A DNA stretch of 64,000 nucleotides from Trichobilharzia szidati. Lineage: Eukaryota; Platyhelminthes; Trematoda; Strigeidida; Schistosomatidae. The notes beneath the pieces are model-generated. The model was given only the letters and a program-made list of their open reading frames with translations, was not told the DNA's origin and did not search any database. Of the stretch, positions 48,976-58,925 are shown one piece after another. The position numbers were made by a program, and so were the translations under genes. Every line of letters starts with the position of its first letter. Position 1 is the stretch's first letter. Location of the stretch: assembly GCA_944472155.2 (NCBI GenBank), contig OX235277.1, forward strand, positions 18,548,804 to 18,612,803. The letters run 5' to 3'.

Positions 48976-49340
48976 CTAGTAGAATGCATCACACTGCACT
49001 ACACTACACTACACCACATTAACCCCGTCACTCCACACCACCACACCCTCTCTATATGTATATGGTTTGTAAATTTATTTTTAGCTTTTCATATTTGATA
49101 TTAATAATAGTAATAGACTACTTATCACCCACCACCCTCTCCGTCTGTGACAGTTATTTCTCATACCTTCCTCCCTCCCTCCCTCTCTCTCCCTACCAGG
49201 GTGGGTGTCGGGTGGGTTCAGTAATATTTACCTAGTACTGCTATCACATGACACCTGTGATAAAAATTACTAATCTTATTCGTTCGAATAGACCAATCAT
49301 ACACCATTATTTATGTGTGTAATTCTCTGACCTGTCGACG
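48976..49340 (+). repeat. Left inverted repeat of a Penelope-like composite
   Basis: Starts CTAGTAGAATGCAT; the partner on the right ends with the reverse complement of CTGGTAGAATGCAT. Shared stretches include ACCCTCTCCGTCTGTGACAG, CTTATTCGTTCGAATAGACC and AATTCTCTGACCTGT. The arms are diverged, with indels and simple-sequence runs (CCCT and ACACT repeats). Confidence 0.6.
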
Positions 49341-49344
49341 TACT

Positions 49345-49740
49345 TACCCTGAAATTAATCCATCTGCAAATGTGTCAGTCAGTCAATCAGTTTTACGCAC
49401 ACTGTGAGGTTCAACTAGTCAATTGTGTTTGGGGATTGATTGATTTCCAATCGATGGATGGCCACCGACGATTGGTTGGTACCAGTGACGGGGAAATGCG
49501 TCACGAATTGGTAGAATTGGTTAGAAATCATGCGTTGATGAATTCGGTCGGATCCCAGTGAGTGGTGGCTGAATGGTATACGAGCCAGCTAGTTGGCCTG
49601 GCTGGGCTGGAACCCACCCATTGAGGCTGATGAAACAGCTGGCTGTCCGTCCGTCCGTCCGTTCAGTACTTCCCGCAATGCTAGTTGGTTTTCAATCCAC
49701 CTTCGGTGAAAACTGATTGATATCAATCCGTGCGTGCTTG
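49345..49740 (+). repeat. SINE-like element with tRNA-like head, inside the composite
   Basis: GTGGCTGAATGG is a good box A and GCTGGAACCC a diverged box B. The leader with CGACGATTGGTTGG matches the minus-strand element at 3480-3850. After the head come GGCTGATGAAACAGCTGGCTG, a (GTCC)n run at 49646-49662 and CAGTACTTCCC. The CTGATGA and GAAAC parts of a hammerhead are overlapped because stem II is deleted, so it cannot be a ribozyme. Confidence 0.5.
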
Positions 49741-49810
49741 GTCAAACTCGTAAAAACAAATTTAATCCTTACAAATCAACTATGGGAATGATAGTAATAA
49801 TAATAATAAT

Positions 49811-51310
49811 ACAGAACAAAGTATTTAGAGCGAACAATTGTTTTCAATAAATTCTTCTTCAGGCTCTACAATTATGAATCCATTAATTTAAGCATACAAT
49901 AGCCAGTAAAGGCAGATTAGAATCATTTCAGAAAGTGTATTGTGGAACAAATATAAGATGGGATGGAACAATAGTCAGATAGTTTTTTAATATGCATGGT
50001 CTATGAGAACATGAGACAAAATCAGATGAAGTAATTTAATTTAATCATGTGTATATATATCAATGTAGTCAACAGAAAATACAGGTTTCGAGAGTGTGTG
50101 TAATCAGGGTGTGTGAGACAATATGAAAATAGATCAACGAATGGGGCGGACTAGACATAAGTTCAAGGTTGAAAATAACGACAATAAGAATGATTGTAAA
50201 ATAATAACGATGATATGGTGTAAAATTACAAGCACTATTGGTGAATGATTGTCAAATAATAATAATAAATATAATGAAGCGGAATGAATAGGATTTTGTA
50301 AATACGATAGCAAGGTAATAAAATCATAAGAAAGGTAATGAAATCATAAAAGTCGAAAATGAACGATTGCCAATAGAATAGAAGAAGAAAAGAAAAGAAA
50401 ATTGTGAAAGGAATTTATAGTGTTAATGGAGGATTTGTTGGCTTTATTGTAGGCCAAGGTAAACATAATGGTTGAACATACTTCTTCTGTATGCAAAGAG
50501 ATGGTCTTCTGGTGTTAATTGCCACCGCTTCAGCTACTGATAAAAGACGCAGTCGAGCTCCTCTAGATAAATTACTAGGAACGCGGTAAATAGCTGAGAA
50601 CGCCTGGTCAAGTTTTATCTGGTGTCCAGTATCTACCAGGTGGGCTAAGACTGCTCCATTTACTCATTTGGTTACTCCTTTACTCAACCATACAGGTACA
50701 TGTTCACGTGCGCGCATGGATAAAGCCCTCTGAGTACGGCCAATGTAACTAGCTCCACATGGGCAGTTAAATCCATAGATGCACATTGATGAGGCCATCT
50801 TTGGTAATTTATCCTTTACTTGCTGTGTGAGTACTGGTTTAGTTGAGAAGTTGAGTACCAGTTTAGCAGCAGGAAATGTTCTATCTACTGCTCTATTAAG
50901 TCGACATTTTAGAATGTCAGCTGCAATTTCCCCTTTGTAACTTAAGATACAAAGGTTTCTTTTCTACGGTATCCACCTTTACCTTCTCTGCAGGTATTGA
51001 CATATACTTTTTTAGGAAGCTCTGTGGATATCCATTTTCTTGTAGTGTGAGTTTCAGTTTGTGCATTTCTTCCTTAATGCATTCTTCTGAACATATACGT
51101 TTTAATCTGTAGCTTAGACACTTAACTAAGTTTCTTTTGTACTGAATAGGTGCGAAGCTATGGAAATTGGTGTACTGACCCGTCCAAGTTTTCTTTCTAA
51201 ATAGTTTCCTTTGTAGATACCCGTCTGTCTTCATGGTAAGGAGGACGTCTAGGAAAGGTAAACTGTTATTTTCTTCTTCACACGTAAACTGAATACTAAT
51301 AATAAAATAG
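49811..51310 (-). pseudogene. Penelope-like element C-terminal half, nearly intact
   Basis: Minus strand from 51310: NSLPFLDVLLTMKTDGYLQR, KLFRKKTWTGQYTNFHSF, then KRNLVKCLSYRLKRICSEE and NGYPQSFL (RT end); then, after a frameshift near 50935, ILKCRLNRAVDRTFPAAKLV, CIYGFNCPCGASYIGRTQRA (GIY-YIG core, near 50780-50720), REHVPVWLSKG, a TGA stop, HLVDTGHQ, RLLSVAEAVAI and SLCIQKKYVQPLCLPWP. It ends at a TAA at 50415. The 3' untranslated part runs to GCCTGAAGAAG and a tail near 49811, next to a (TAA)n run. The RT palm is missing. One frameshift and one internal stop make it non-functional, but it is well preserved. Confidence 0.8.
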
Positions 51311-51329
51311 GTAGTGTGATGGCTATAGG

Positions 51330-51766
51330 CTTGTCAACAGGTCAGAGAATTACATTACACATAAATGATGGTGTATGATTGGTCTATTCGAACGAATAAG
51401 ATTAGTAGTTTTTATCACAGGTGTGATGTGAGCGTCAGTGGTAAATAAGACTACTACTAATTGCAGGATTATGGAAATATAAATGAACCCACCTCTACCC
51501 ACCCTGATAGGGAGGGAGGGAGGGATGACAAATAACTGTGACAGACGGAGAGGGTGCTGGCGACTCAATTATTATCATAATCATCATCATCTTGTCTAGC
51601 CTTCTCCCCAATAAGTATGATTACAGTTCAGTTCAGTTCACTTCAGTTCAGTTGAGACAAGCGAGGTCAAATATGAAAGGTGACAGTGAAATAAATTTAT
51701 AAACCAAATAGAGGGTGGGATGGGGGAAAGGGGGTTAATGCAGTGTAGTATAATGCATTCTACCAG
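51330..51766 (-). repeat. Right inverted repeat of the Penelope-like composite
   Basis: Reverse complement of the left arm 48976-49340, with extra simple repeats (a CAGTT-type run at 51630-51655). It ends ATGCATTCTACCAG at 51753-51766. Penelope-like elements often carry such arms in direct or inverted arrangement; I see no clear target duplication for the pair. Confidence 0.6.
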
Positions 51767-51771
51767 CGATG

Positions 51772-51785
51772 AATTAAATATATCT
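51772..51785 (+). repeat. Target-site duplication, left copy, of the palindromic element
   Basis: AATTAAATATATCT occurs here and again at 53254-53267, on either side of the palindromic Penelope-like insertion. Fourteen identical bases at both ends point to a single insertion event. Confidence 0.65.
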
Positions 51786-51806
51786 TTAAATATTCCCATT
51801 TAAAAT

Positions 51807-52493
51807 ATTAGAACAAGACATATAAGCGAACAATATTGTTTTCAATTAGATCTTCTTCAGGCTTTACTCTAATTTACATAGATTTATATATAAAATTTTA
51901 ACCAATGACGGTGATTTTGGGAATCAAATAATAATCTTAATAGTCTTAATAATACTCATAATAATAATCATAATAATAATAATGTGGTAAATGTTTTGAA
52001 CATAGTTAATAACGATGATTATAATGATAACAAAATATTGATAATAAGGTTTATGCAGATGATAAGAATAACAAAGATAGTATATGTATATAAGTGTATA
52101 AATAAATTGGGTCAAATCTTAAAAGGTGAAGTGGAACGATAATCAGAGTTAAAATAAATATTATAAAAGTACAAAGGAGGTGGAAAATAAGAAAGGGTGG
52201 GAGGGTTTTGAATACAGTTCACCTAGGCCAAGGGAGAGACAAAGGTAGAACAAACTTCTTTTGTATGCAAAGACTAGGATTGTTCTCTCGAATTCCCATA
52301 GCTTCGGCTAGGTGTAAAAGACGGTTTCTGATTCCATTAGAAAGACTCGATGGAATACGATAGATAACTTTGAAAGCACTATTTTTGTCCACTTGGTGAC
52401 CGCTATCAATCAAATGAGCCAAAATAGAACTTCGTATACATTTTATTTGACCTTTTCCGAACCATGAAGGAAGATGCTCATTAATGCGTTTGT
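51807..52493 (-). repeat. Inverted duplication, left arm (687 bp)
   Basis: Every stretch I compared is the exact reverse complement of 52570-53256, and paired positions add to 105063 throughout, so there is no net indel. The arm holds the 3' half of a Penelope-like element: GIY-YIG domain, stop, untranslated region and a tail with GCCTGAAGAAG. The copy points outward (3' end at low coordinates). Confidence 0.85.
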
Positions 52494-52560
52494 TCAGCTG
52501 TCTAGTTGTTCGCCCTATATAGCTTTCTCCACAGGAGCAACTAAATTTATAGATACACAT
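52219..52560 (-). pseudogene. GIY-YIG endonuclease fragment of a Penelope-like element
   Basis: Clean 113-codon frame from ATG at 52560. CIYKFSCSCGESYIGRTTRQ carries the GIY-YIG motif with the CxC pair before it, then INEHLPSWFGKGQIKC, SILAHLIDSGHQVD, RIPSSLSNGIRNRLLHLAEA and LCIQKKFVLPLSLPWP. The layout equals that of the copy at 50415-51310. The RT is absent: sequence upstream of the ATG is already the start of the other arm's side. No stops or shifts, so the domain was recently under constraint or was recently copied. Confidence 0.8.
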
Positions 52561-52569
52561 TGAAGTGGC
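52494..52569 (-). other. 76-nt spacer between the palindrome arms
   Basis: Contains the start of the minus-strand nuclease frame (through SYIGRTTRQLN) that is missing from the plus arm. The minus copy is therefore longer at its 5' end, and the two copies are joined head to head. Confidence 0.7.
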
Positions 52570-53256
52570 ACAAACGCATTAATGAGCATCTTCCTTCATG
52601 GTTCGGAAAAGGTCAAATAAAATGTATACGAAGTTCTATTTTGGCTCATTTGATTGATAGCGGTCACCAAGTGGACAAAAATAGTGCTTTCAAAGTTATC
52701 TATCGTATTCCATCGAGTCTTTCTAATGGAATCAGAAACCGTCTTTTACACCTAGCCGAAGCTATGGGAATTCGAGAGAACAATCCTAGTCTTTGCATAC
52801 AAAAGAAGTTTGTTCTACCTTTGTCTCTCCCTTGGCCTAGGTGAACTGTATTCAAAACCCTCCCACCCTTTCTTATTTTCCACCTCCTTTGTACTTTTAT
52901 AATATTTATTTTAACTCTGATTATCGTTCCACTTCACCTTTTAAGATTTGACCCAATTTATTTATACACTTATATACATATACTATCTTTGTTATTCTTA
53001 TCATCTGCATAAACCTTATTATCAATATTTTGTTATCATTATAATCATCGTTATTAACTATGTTCAAAACATTTACCACATTATTATTATTATGATTATT
53101 ATTATGAGTATTATTAAGACTATTAAGATTATTATTTGATTCCCAAAATCACCGTCATTGGTTAAAATTTTATATATAAATCTATGTAAATTAGAGTAAA
53201 GCCTGAAGAAGATCTAATTGAAAACAATATTGTTCGCTTATATGTCTTGTTCTAAT
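52570..53256 (+). repeat. Inverted duplication, right arm (687 bp)
   Basis: Identical, inverted copy of 51807-52493. Its nuclease frame lacks the YIG part and starts at KRINEHLPSWFGKG; the 94-codon open frame listed from 52560 begins in the spacer by chance. The 3' end (tail GTTCGCTTATATGTCTTGTT) points toward high coordinates. Confidence 0.85.
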
Positions 53257-53267
53257 TAAATATATCT
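53254..53267 (+). repeat. Target-site duplication, right copy
   Basis: AATTAAATATATCT, same as 51772-51785. The first three bases overlap the end of the right arm. Confidence 0.65.
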
Positions 53268-54179
53268 CGTCTGTGCAGTGTTACGAAATTTGATGACAAC
53301 AGTTCAGTGGTTAAAATGAGGTCGAAAATGTATTACAATGCAAAAACAATTTATGAGAAATAGAACATACCAGACAGACAGACATGTTTAATAGTGCGCT
53401 GTCGGTAGAATACTGTTGTCTTGACTTTCGTGTAAGAATATTTGATGATGATTCACATGACGATTCACATAGGCTGATAATGATGACAAGCCTGTTACAA
53501 TGAAAATGAGAAACAAAACAAAAAGAGATGTTAGAATACAATTTCGGTTACATACTACTACTACTACTACTATAGATGATAACACATAATGTGTTTGTCA
53601 TGAATGAATGAATGAATGAACGAAATGTAACGAAGAATTTAGATTGTATTAAGCTAAAAATTAAAATGAACCAAACTGCGGTTGGCGGGGTTGGGGGAGT
53701 GAAAAAAACTGAAATATCACACAGAGGTGAAATAGGATACTTGTCATAATTAATAATAGGTAAAATGTTATATATGTGCAAACCAAGTTAACTTTTAACA
53801 GTTTGAAAAAATTGGGCATTGGGTATATGCTATTCATTATAATAAAGATTTTTGTATTTCCAAATGAATGAAAAAAATATCGTTTTGTCACTTATCTCAC
53901 CAGGAATAATTGTTTGAACGGCAGGCGGAACTGACGTAGACACGACTTCATCAACCTGAGACCAGTTTGAGAATCTTCTACACCCACTCAGTATAAGGAA
54001 TAAGATTCGTTTTTTCAGCACCAATATCAAGTTAGTCCTTCTATACGTGTCATAGAATTGGCGTGTTACCACTAGGGTTTTCAACACGTTGCAGAGTTTC
54101 ATCAACAACTGGCTCCATACTGAAGATCAAATTGCCAGAAAGAATAAGTGAAAAAAACTATAGGAGCAAAACAACCAAG
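53268..54179. other. No gene recognised; microsatellites
   Basis: Includes short (CTA)n at 53552-53570 and (GAAT)n at 53602-53620. The open frames on the minus strand are low-complexity and hydrophobic, without domains. Confidence 0.35.
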
Positions 54180-54450
54180 AGCCTATCGCTCAACTAGTAT
54201 GTAGGAGAGAGTGGAGATGGATCGAACGACATCACACACCAGATCCTCTATTGGGATCCCCATGTGAAGCAACGAGTATATCGTCGGTGCCAGGGTGTCA
54301 TGGAAAAGATGGTGTGGGAAAAAGAAATGAGAGTTTGGTCAGTCATGGATACAGCTGAAGAGGATAGGAGAAAATAGAACAAAGTGGAGATGTGTTGTTG
54401 AAGCCCTATGTTCCACTCGGAACGCAAGGGAATTATAATAATAAGTCTTT
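54180..54450 (+). pseudogene. RTE-clade LINE C-terminal fragment with 3' tail
   Basis: Broken frames read WRWIE near 54210 (active: WRWIGHT), then VMEKMVWEKEMR, and from about 54338 GQSWIQLKRIGENRTKWRCV followed by VEALCSTRNARE, the usual end of this LINE protein. The tail AACGCAAGGGAATTATAATA follows at once. Only the last 90 codons or so are present, a strong 5' truncation. Confidence 0.7.
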
Positions 54451-54454
54451 CCAT

Positions 54455-54660
54455 CTGATCTCAAACATTTTTCATTTGAACAAATAAGTAAATCCATTTC
54501 TTTTCAAGTGTTGGTTTGTAGGGATTTGATTGGTTACAGGCTTTCACCATGAGCTGACATTAGCTAGAGAACCATTGGAAAACCTGGGAGTACTGGACAG
54601 CTGTTTCGTCCTAGTTTGGGACTCTTCATCAGTACGCACCCACCGGCATCCATTTCTTCC
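54455..54660 (-). repeat. Hammerhead-bearing SINE fragment, minus strand
   Basis: On the minus strand: GGTGGGTGCGTACTGATGAA, a hammerhead-like fold, CAGTACTCCCAGGTTTTCC, then GTCAGCTCATGGTGAAAGCC and TGTAACCAATCAAATCCC. It matches the plus-strand copies at 3930 and 21165. The tRNA-like head is missing. Confidence 0.6.
54590..54635 (-). ncRNA. Hammerhead-ribozyme-like fold
   Basis: Minus strand, 5' to 3': GTACTG (stem I), ATGAAGA, GTCCCAAACTAGGAC (stem II, GTCC with GGAC), GAA, ACAGCTGT (self-complementary stem III), C, CAGTAC (stem I). It follows schistosome hammerhead order exactly, but in this register the core is ATGAAGA, not CTGATGA. In another register CTGATGA is present but stem I shrinks and AGA is extra. 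Activity is therefore uncertain. Confidence 0.55.
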
Positions 54661-54683
54661 TACAGGTATCAAATGACGTTTGT

Positions 54684-54875
54684 GGAGTTAGTGGTACGGT
54701 GGCTGGAACACTCGCCGACTATGCACATGGACCGGGGTTTGAATCCCCTGCCGACGCACACATGATATGATTGGTCAACCTGCAAAATTTTGGCTACCGA
54801 TAGCTTATGCTGAAAATTCCATGCTTGTAGCAAAAGTACTGTGTGGAATCAAGCTATAATCAAAATGAAATAAAA
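54684..54875 (+). repeat. tRNA-derived SINE copy
   Basis: Box A region GTGGTACGGTGGC and box B GGTTTGAATCCC, body GCCGACGCACACATGATATG, GGCTACCGATAG, tail GTGTGGAATCAAGCTATAAT and an A-rich end. Same family and orientation as 2871. Confidence 0.75.
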
Positions 54876-55689
54876 ATGGAAAAAAATAGTTTTATGAATT
54901 ATAAGCCTGAGAACCACCACTAATTAAGCATAATTCTGTTCTCGAAAATTTGTATGATATCATTCACATCTAGTCTGTTTAAGGTTTGCTTTTGTATGTG
55001 AAACGTTCTTAATTTAATGGATTTAAACGTTGCTATGCTCTAATTAATAAATCCCAGAGATCACAATCGTTTACTCCCATTGTATTCCCGTTGCTTCATA
55101 TTCATCCTCAGCAAACCCTAACAACATTACATGTACAGGATAAAAGACGAAACGTGTGTCATAGAAATTATCTACTTCGTGTGAGCGAAATGCATCACAT
55201 GGAATGTCGTGTCCAACTCATGTTTCTATTAAAATGTCAGCTACTATGGCTACAATGATAAGCATTTTTCACCCAACCTCATTCATCCGATTATTGATTC
55301 TGAAGGCAGAAATTCTTTATATATCCTCGTTGAACTGTTGAATTTCTTCCGTGTTTGTGAAGCTGCTATTCTCCTTTTCATCCTAGATCACTGTTACAAA
55401 TGACATCGGAACATCGAATGCCAAATGCACAGTGACTCCTACATAAGAAGAGATAAAGAAAGCTTTCTTAGTTGTCCCCAATCAGTCAGAATACACATAT
55501 TTGTGAAGTATTTATTTTGAACACACTAAGAACCACATTTCATGATATATTTCTTTTAGTTTTCAACTTATAGTTACAATAATGTTGTATGAAGATAGTA
55601 AATGATCATTTTTGGGTTTTGATTAATTCTCTTTAGTTGGTTTGTAAGGGTTAGTTTTACGAGTTTTTTACCAGTTGGTCACGGGTTGA
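54876..55689. other. No gene recognised
   Basis: AT-rich intergenic sequence, no features seen. Confidence 0.35.
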
Positions 55690-55870
55690 TATAAGTGGTC
55701 AATTCGCGAGCCAATGAATCAGGTCCCCGCCACTGAACGGTAAACGAGCTTGCCTTGTAACCAGAGGGTCCTGGGTTTGAAACACAGTGGATGCGTACAT
55801 TCAATGATTCTCAAACCAGGATGAAACATTGTTTCATGTAAACATTGAAATTTGAAAGCATTTACGATTG
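55690..55870 (+). repeat. SINE-like element with tRNA-like head and degraded ribozyme part
   Basis: CCACTGAACGGTAAACGAGC (box A region) and GGGTTTGAAACAC (box B) are followed by GTGGATGCGTACATTCAATG, ACCAGGATGAAACATTGTTT and a stem I-like return CATTGA. It has the layout of the 3860 copy, but the hammerhead core is lost. Confidence 0.45.
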
Positions 55871-58639
55871 TTACAGGCAGTGGGCTTCTGCTTTGAGCGT
55901 ATATCAGAGAAAACAATAAACTCTGACGACTCTAATTATCAAAGATTATTTCAACACGATTGAACTAATTATTGCTTTGATCATGACTGTCAATCAATAA
56001 TTAAAACTAATTGACGTATGATGTACGACCAAATTGATTTATGTCGTTATGTTATCTATGAACTTATTTGTAATGATCTCATTAATTGTTAATTTCTTCA
56101 AGTGCGGACTACTTAAATTAGTATTATACTACACGTTCACTAACAACACCCATTTTATCAAATCACATTTTCATATACGGCGATAGCTACGAAGACATTT
56201 CCTCGTGGCATGGTAATTGCGTCTTCATATCCATTTGAGAGTGTTTTACTGGTGAGATAATAGTGTGCAAAAGCCTCCTAATAGGATAGAGTCATGTGAA
56301 ATTCAAGTGAAACCGGAATCGTTGTACATGACAACAGTCATTATCCAGATGACAACTGTCCATTCTCAAACAACACTAGCTGGAAAGATGTACTATATGG
56401 AGTAGAATAATTCTTCAGTTTCGAATCAGAAAGAATTGGGCGAAGGGACTGTCTCAGATATAATAGTGTTTGTAATACCCAAACCTTGCTAAGAACCTCA
56501 ATGGGTGAAGGTTACTGAAGCACATAAGGATGGCTAAGCGATCTGGAAATAATTTAGTGTGCAGGTAAATTATGCTTGGATAAGATTTCACCTAACTTTC
56601 CAGGATGGCGTTGGTGCCTCTGTCACACAAGTAACCTCCTGTTTATAATTAAAAATTTCGAATTAGGTTTTACCTGATTAATTGTTTATTTCCCTAATAA
56701 TTGTTTTTGATAGCACATCCTTAATAACGTCTATCTCATCCAACACAAATCTTTGTATTTTGGCCTTTTGCAATCGCAGTATTAAAAGGTATAACTTACC
56801 ATTTGGCTGATTTGTGAATGATAGAATTCAGATGTACTCAGGAATTCCTTGAGATTTTTGTACTTCCAAGTCAGTTATCAAGGTTGTCTACAACCGAATA
56901 AGTTATCTGGAAACGCAGTACAACGATTGAACGGAAGTCTAACGATCGTGCAGTTAACTGGACATACATAATGAGGTCTCAGGGATTTCCAAACTAAGCA
57001 TCGATTGCATGGCCAGATGTATACCTAGTAAGTAATTCGTGATCTACACAAATCGTGTTTGGATATTTCAAAAGTTAACTTGCTTCTGAAGTAGAGGAGA
57101 CTAGTCAAAGTATTAAAGTTTGTAGAAATCTTCTTCATTAAATGTTGAAACAATTACTGATATTAATTAAAGATATATTGTATTGTATGTTAAAAAAATT
57201 CAATTTGCACCATTGCTGTTCTTCTTAATTAGACGAGATCGGAAAGAGCAGTGGTCAAATTCACCCTTATCACGTTGACTCTTCTTACAATATATTCAGC
57301 CTACCTTATTTTTATTTTCCATTTCGTTATTTTAACTCATCTTGTTCGGACAGTTAATAGTGTGGCGGTAAAGTTTTGCTCCAAGGTCACACTTTTCAGA
57401 TGAGTAACTGACACACTCATGAATTACCTTTGAGAAGACATAGCTGTTGGTCAGTACAGCGAAGGGTGTCATATGTGTCTCTATCATAAGATACACGACT
57501 AGTAACAGTCATCACTTTACGAAATGTTATATTAATCAAACAAAATATTAATCTTATTTCCAAACAATATTATATAGACCATACATCTCGGACGCATGCT
57601 ATGTACTTTGACTAGTTTCAGAATCCAAATAAAGACCACATCCTGATGAATGCTTTTCAACTATTTACTCGTGGCTGTACAACAAGCCAGTGCTTTGTTC
57701 ATAAGAAGACAGGGCATCACCATTTATATTTGGGAAAGAAAATTATGGGTAAGGTTTTAAGCAACTGAGAAGATTGGTATCACAGAATTAGATTGGAAGT
57801 CACCCTAAGTACTTAGAGACTTTCTGTCTGCTCGTTGGAGCCTGATCATCAGATTTCATCAAATTTCCACTGCACTGAAGATAATACGACATCTGTGATT
57901 GTGTTAGGCAACCTGTGAATAAGGGAGATATTTTAATAAGTTTTGAGAAACGCAAATGAGACTGAGTTCCCTCCTGATCATGTTTTCAATATTTCTAATG
58001 TTAGCATGTCACAGAACTGTTAGGATAACATGTCACATGCCTTAGAATGTGATGTGTTGACCAACTAATAAACATTCATAAATGCCAAGTGAGATCTACT
58101 GATCTACTACCCTTAGTGAAACATTCATTGATCAGAAAAATGAAATACCGTCACTGTTTAAATCTATTCTTACTTGTATATTTTTGTAGGATTTCGTGGT
58201 GCAGATAATGTTATTGTGTGCTGGTCGACACCAGAATGAAGGTTCACAGAATGATCCAGATGACAACACAGATTCACTCGTTTCTGCTTTCTGTCAAATG
58301 CAACTCATGGGCATCTAAGGTACATATTTTTATGAAAAGTCTTCAATGTACACGCCTCGGTTGAATTCTCAAAAAGCAAATCATGTTGCGTGTTTCCCTT
58401 TTACGAAACGTGTACGGATTTCTCTTCATTATATTTTCCTTTTTATATCATCATGTGGTTCAGCTGACGAAAGATAAGCCGACCACATCCATTGATTTAT
58501 GCGGTAATTGTGAACATGCAAGACGATATGGAAGTCTTCAGATGCATTAAAATTCTTCCAGACATAAAAGTTGACTCAGTAAACTTTTTAAATCACAAGA
58601 TTCGGCAAAAAAATGCAAAGATGATATGTAATTAGTATT
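55871..58639. other. No gene recognised
   Basis: About 2.8 kb of AT-rich sequence without coding frames above 60 codons and without recognised element ends. Confidence 0.35.
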
Positions 58640-58925
58640 TTTTTAATTGGTGGATGGTGACTAGCAGTGGAATCCAGGATGCGCATTCCGTCCTATTTGG
58701 GACTTGTCATCTGGATGTACCTGCATTTATGTGTAATTTACAGCATCGGTGGCAGAGCCGTAGAATGCTAGCCAACCACTCAGGTGTCTCCTGTGGTTGG
58801 ATCCCCAGCCGATGCCAAGCCAGTTTTAAGGCTAATGAATAAGGAAGGTTGGGCATGAAGAATTCCCGGAACTTCAAAGTTCCAGCTTGAAGCCACATGT
58901 TCTACTGGGAATGTAAAGGAATAAA
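58640..58925 (+). repeat. Sm-alpha-like SINE with antisense hammerhead and LINE-type tail
   Basis: GCATCGGTGGCAGAGCCGTA (box A region) and GGTTGGATCCCC (box B) lie between GCATCGG and CCGATGC, which can pair like an acceptor stem (58743-58815). A hammerhead-type sequence precedes it on the opposite strand (58672-58716). The element ends with AGCTTGAAGCC and GGGAATGTAAAGGAATAAAA, the tail also seen after RTE-type sequence at 6110-6170. Sm-alpha SINEs of schistosomes are known to carry a hammerhead ribozyme and pol III signals. Confidence 0.6.
58672..58716 (-). ncRNA. Degenerate schistosome-type hammerhead ribozyme
   Basis: Minus strand: ATCCAG (stem I), ATGACAA, GTCCCAAATAGGAC (stem II), GGAA, TGCGCATC, CTGGAT (stem I). 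The known schistosome ribozyme has CTGATGA and GAAA at the two core places. Both are changed here, so catalysis is unlikely although the stems are complete. Confidence 0.6.

Noticed and set aside
49000..49200. Short tandem repeats (ACACT, CCCT) as a possible CRISPR-like or regulatory array
   Set aside because: They are simple microsatellites within the inverted repeat, without spacers.
51924..53139. Two identical 63-codon frames in opposite orientation
   Set aside because: They are low-complexity (ATT-rich) untranslated sequence of the PLE, seen twice because of the inverted duplication.
51807..53256. Palindrome as a pure assembly or foldback artefact
   Set aside because: Considered seriously, but the 14-bp duplication flanking the whole dimer and the asymmetric spacer favour a real insertion; long reads would settle it.
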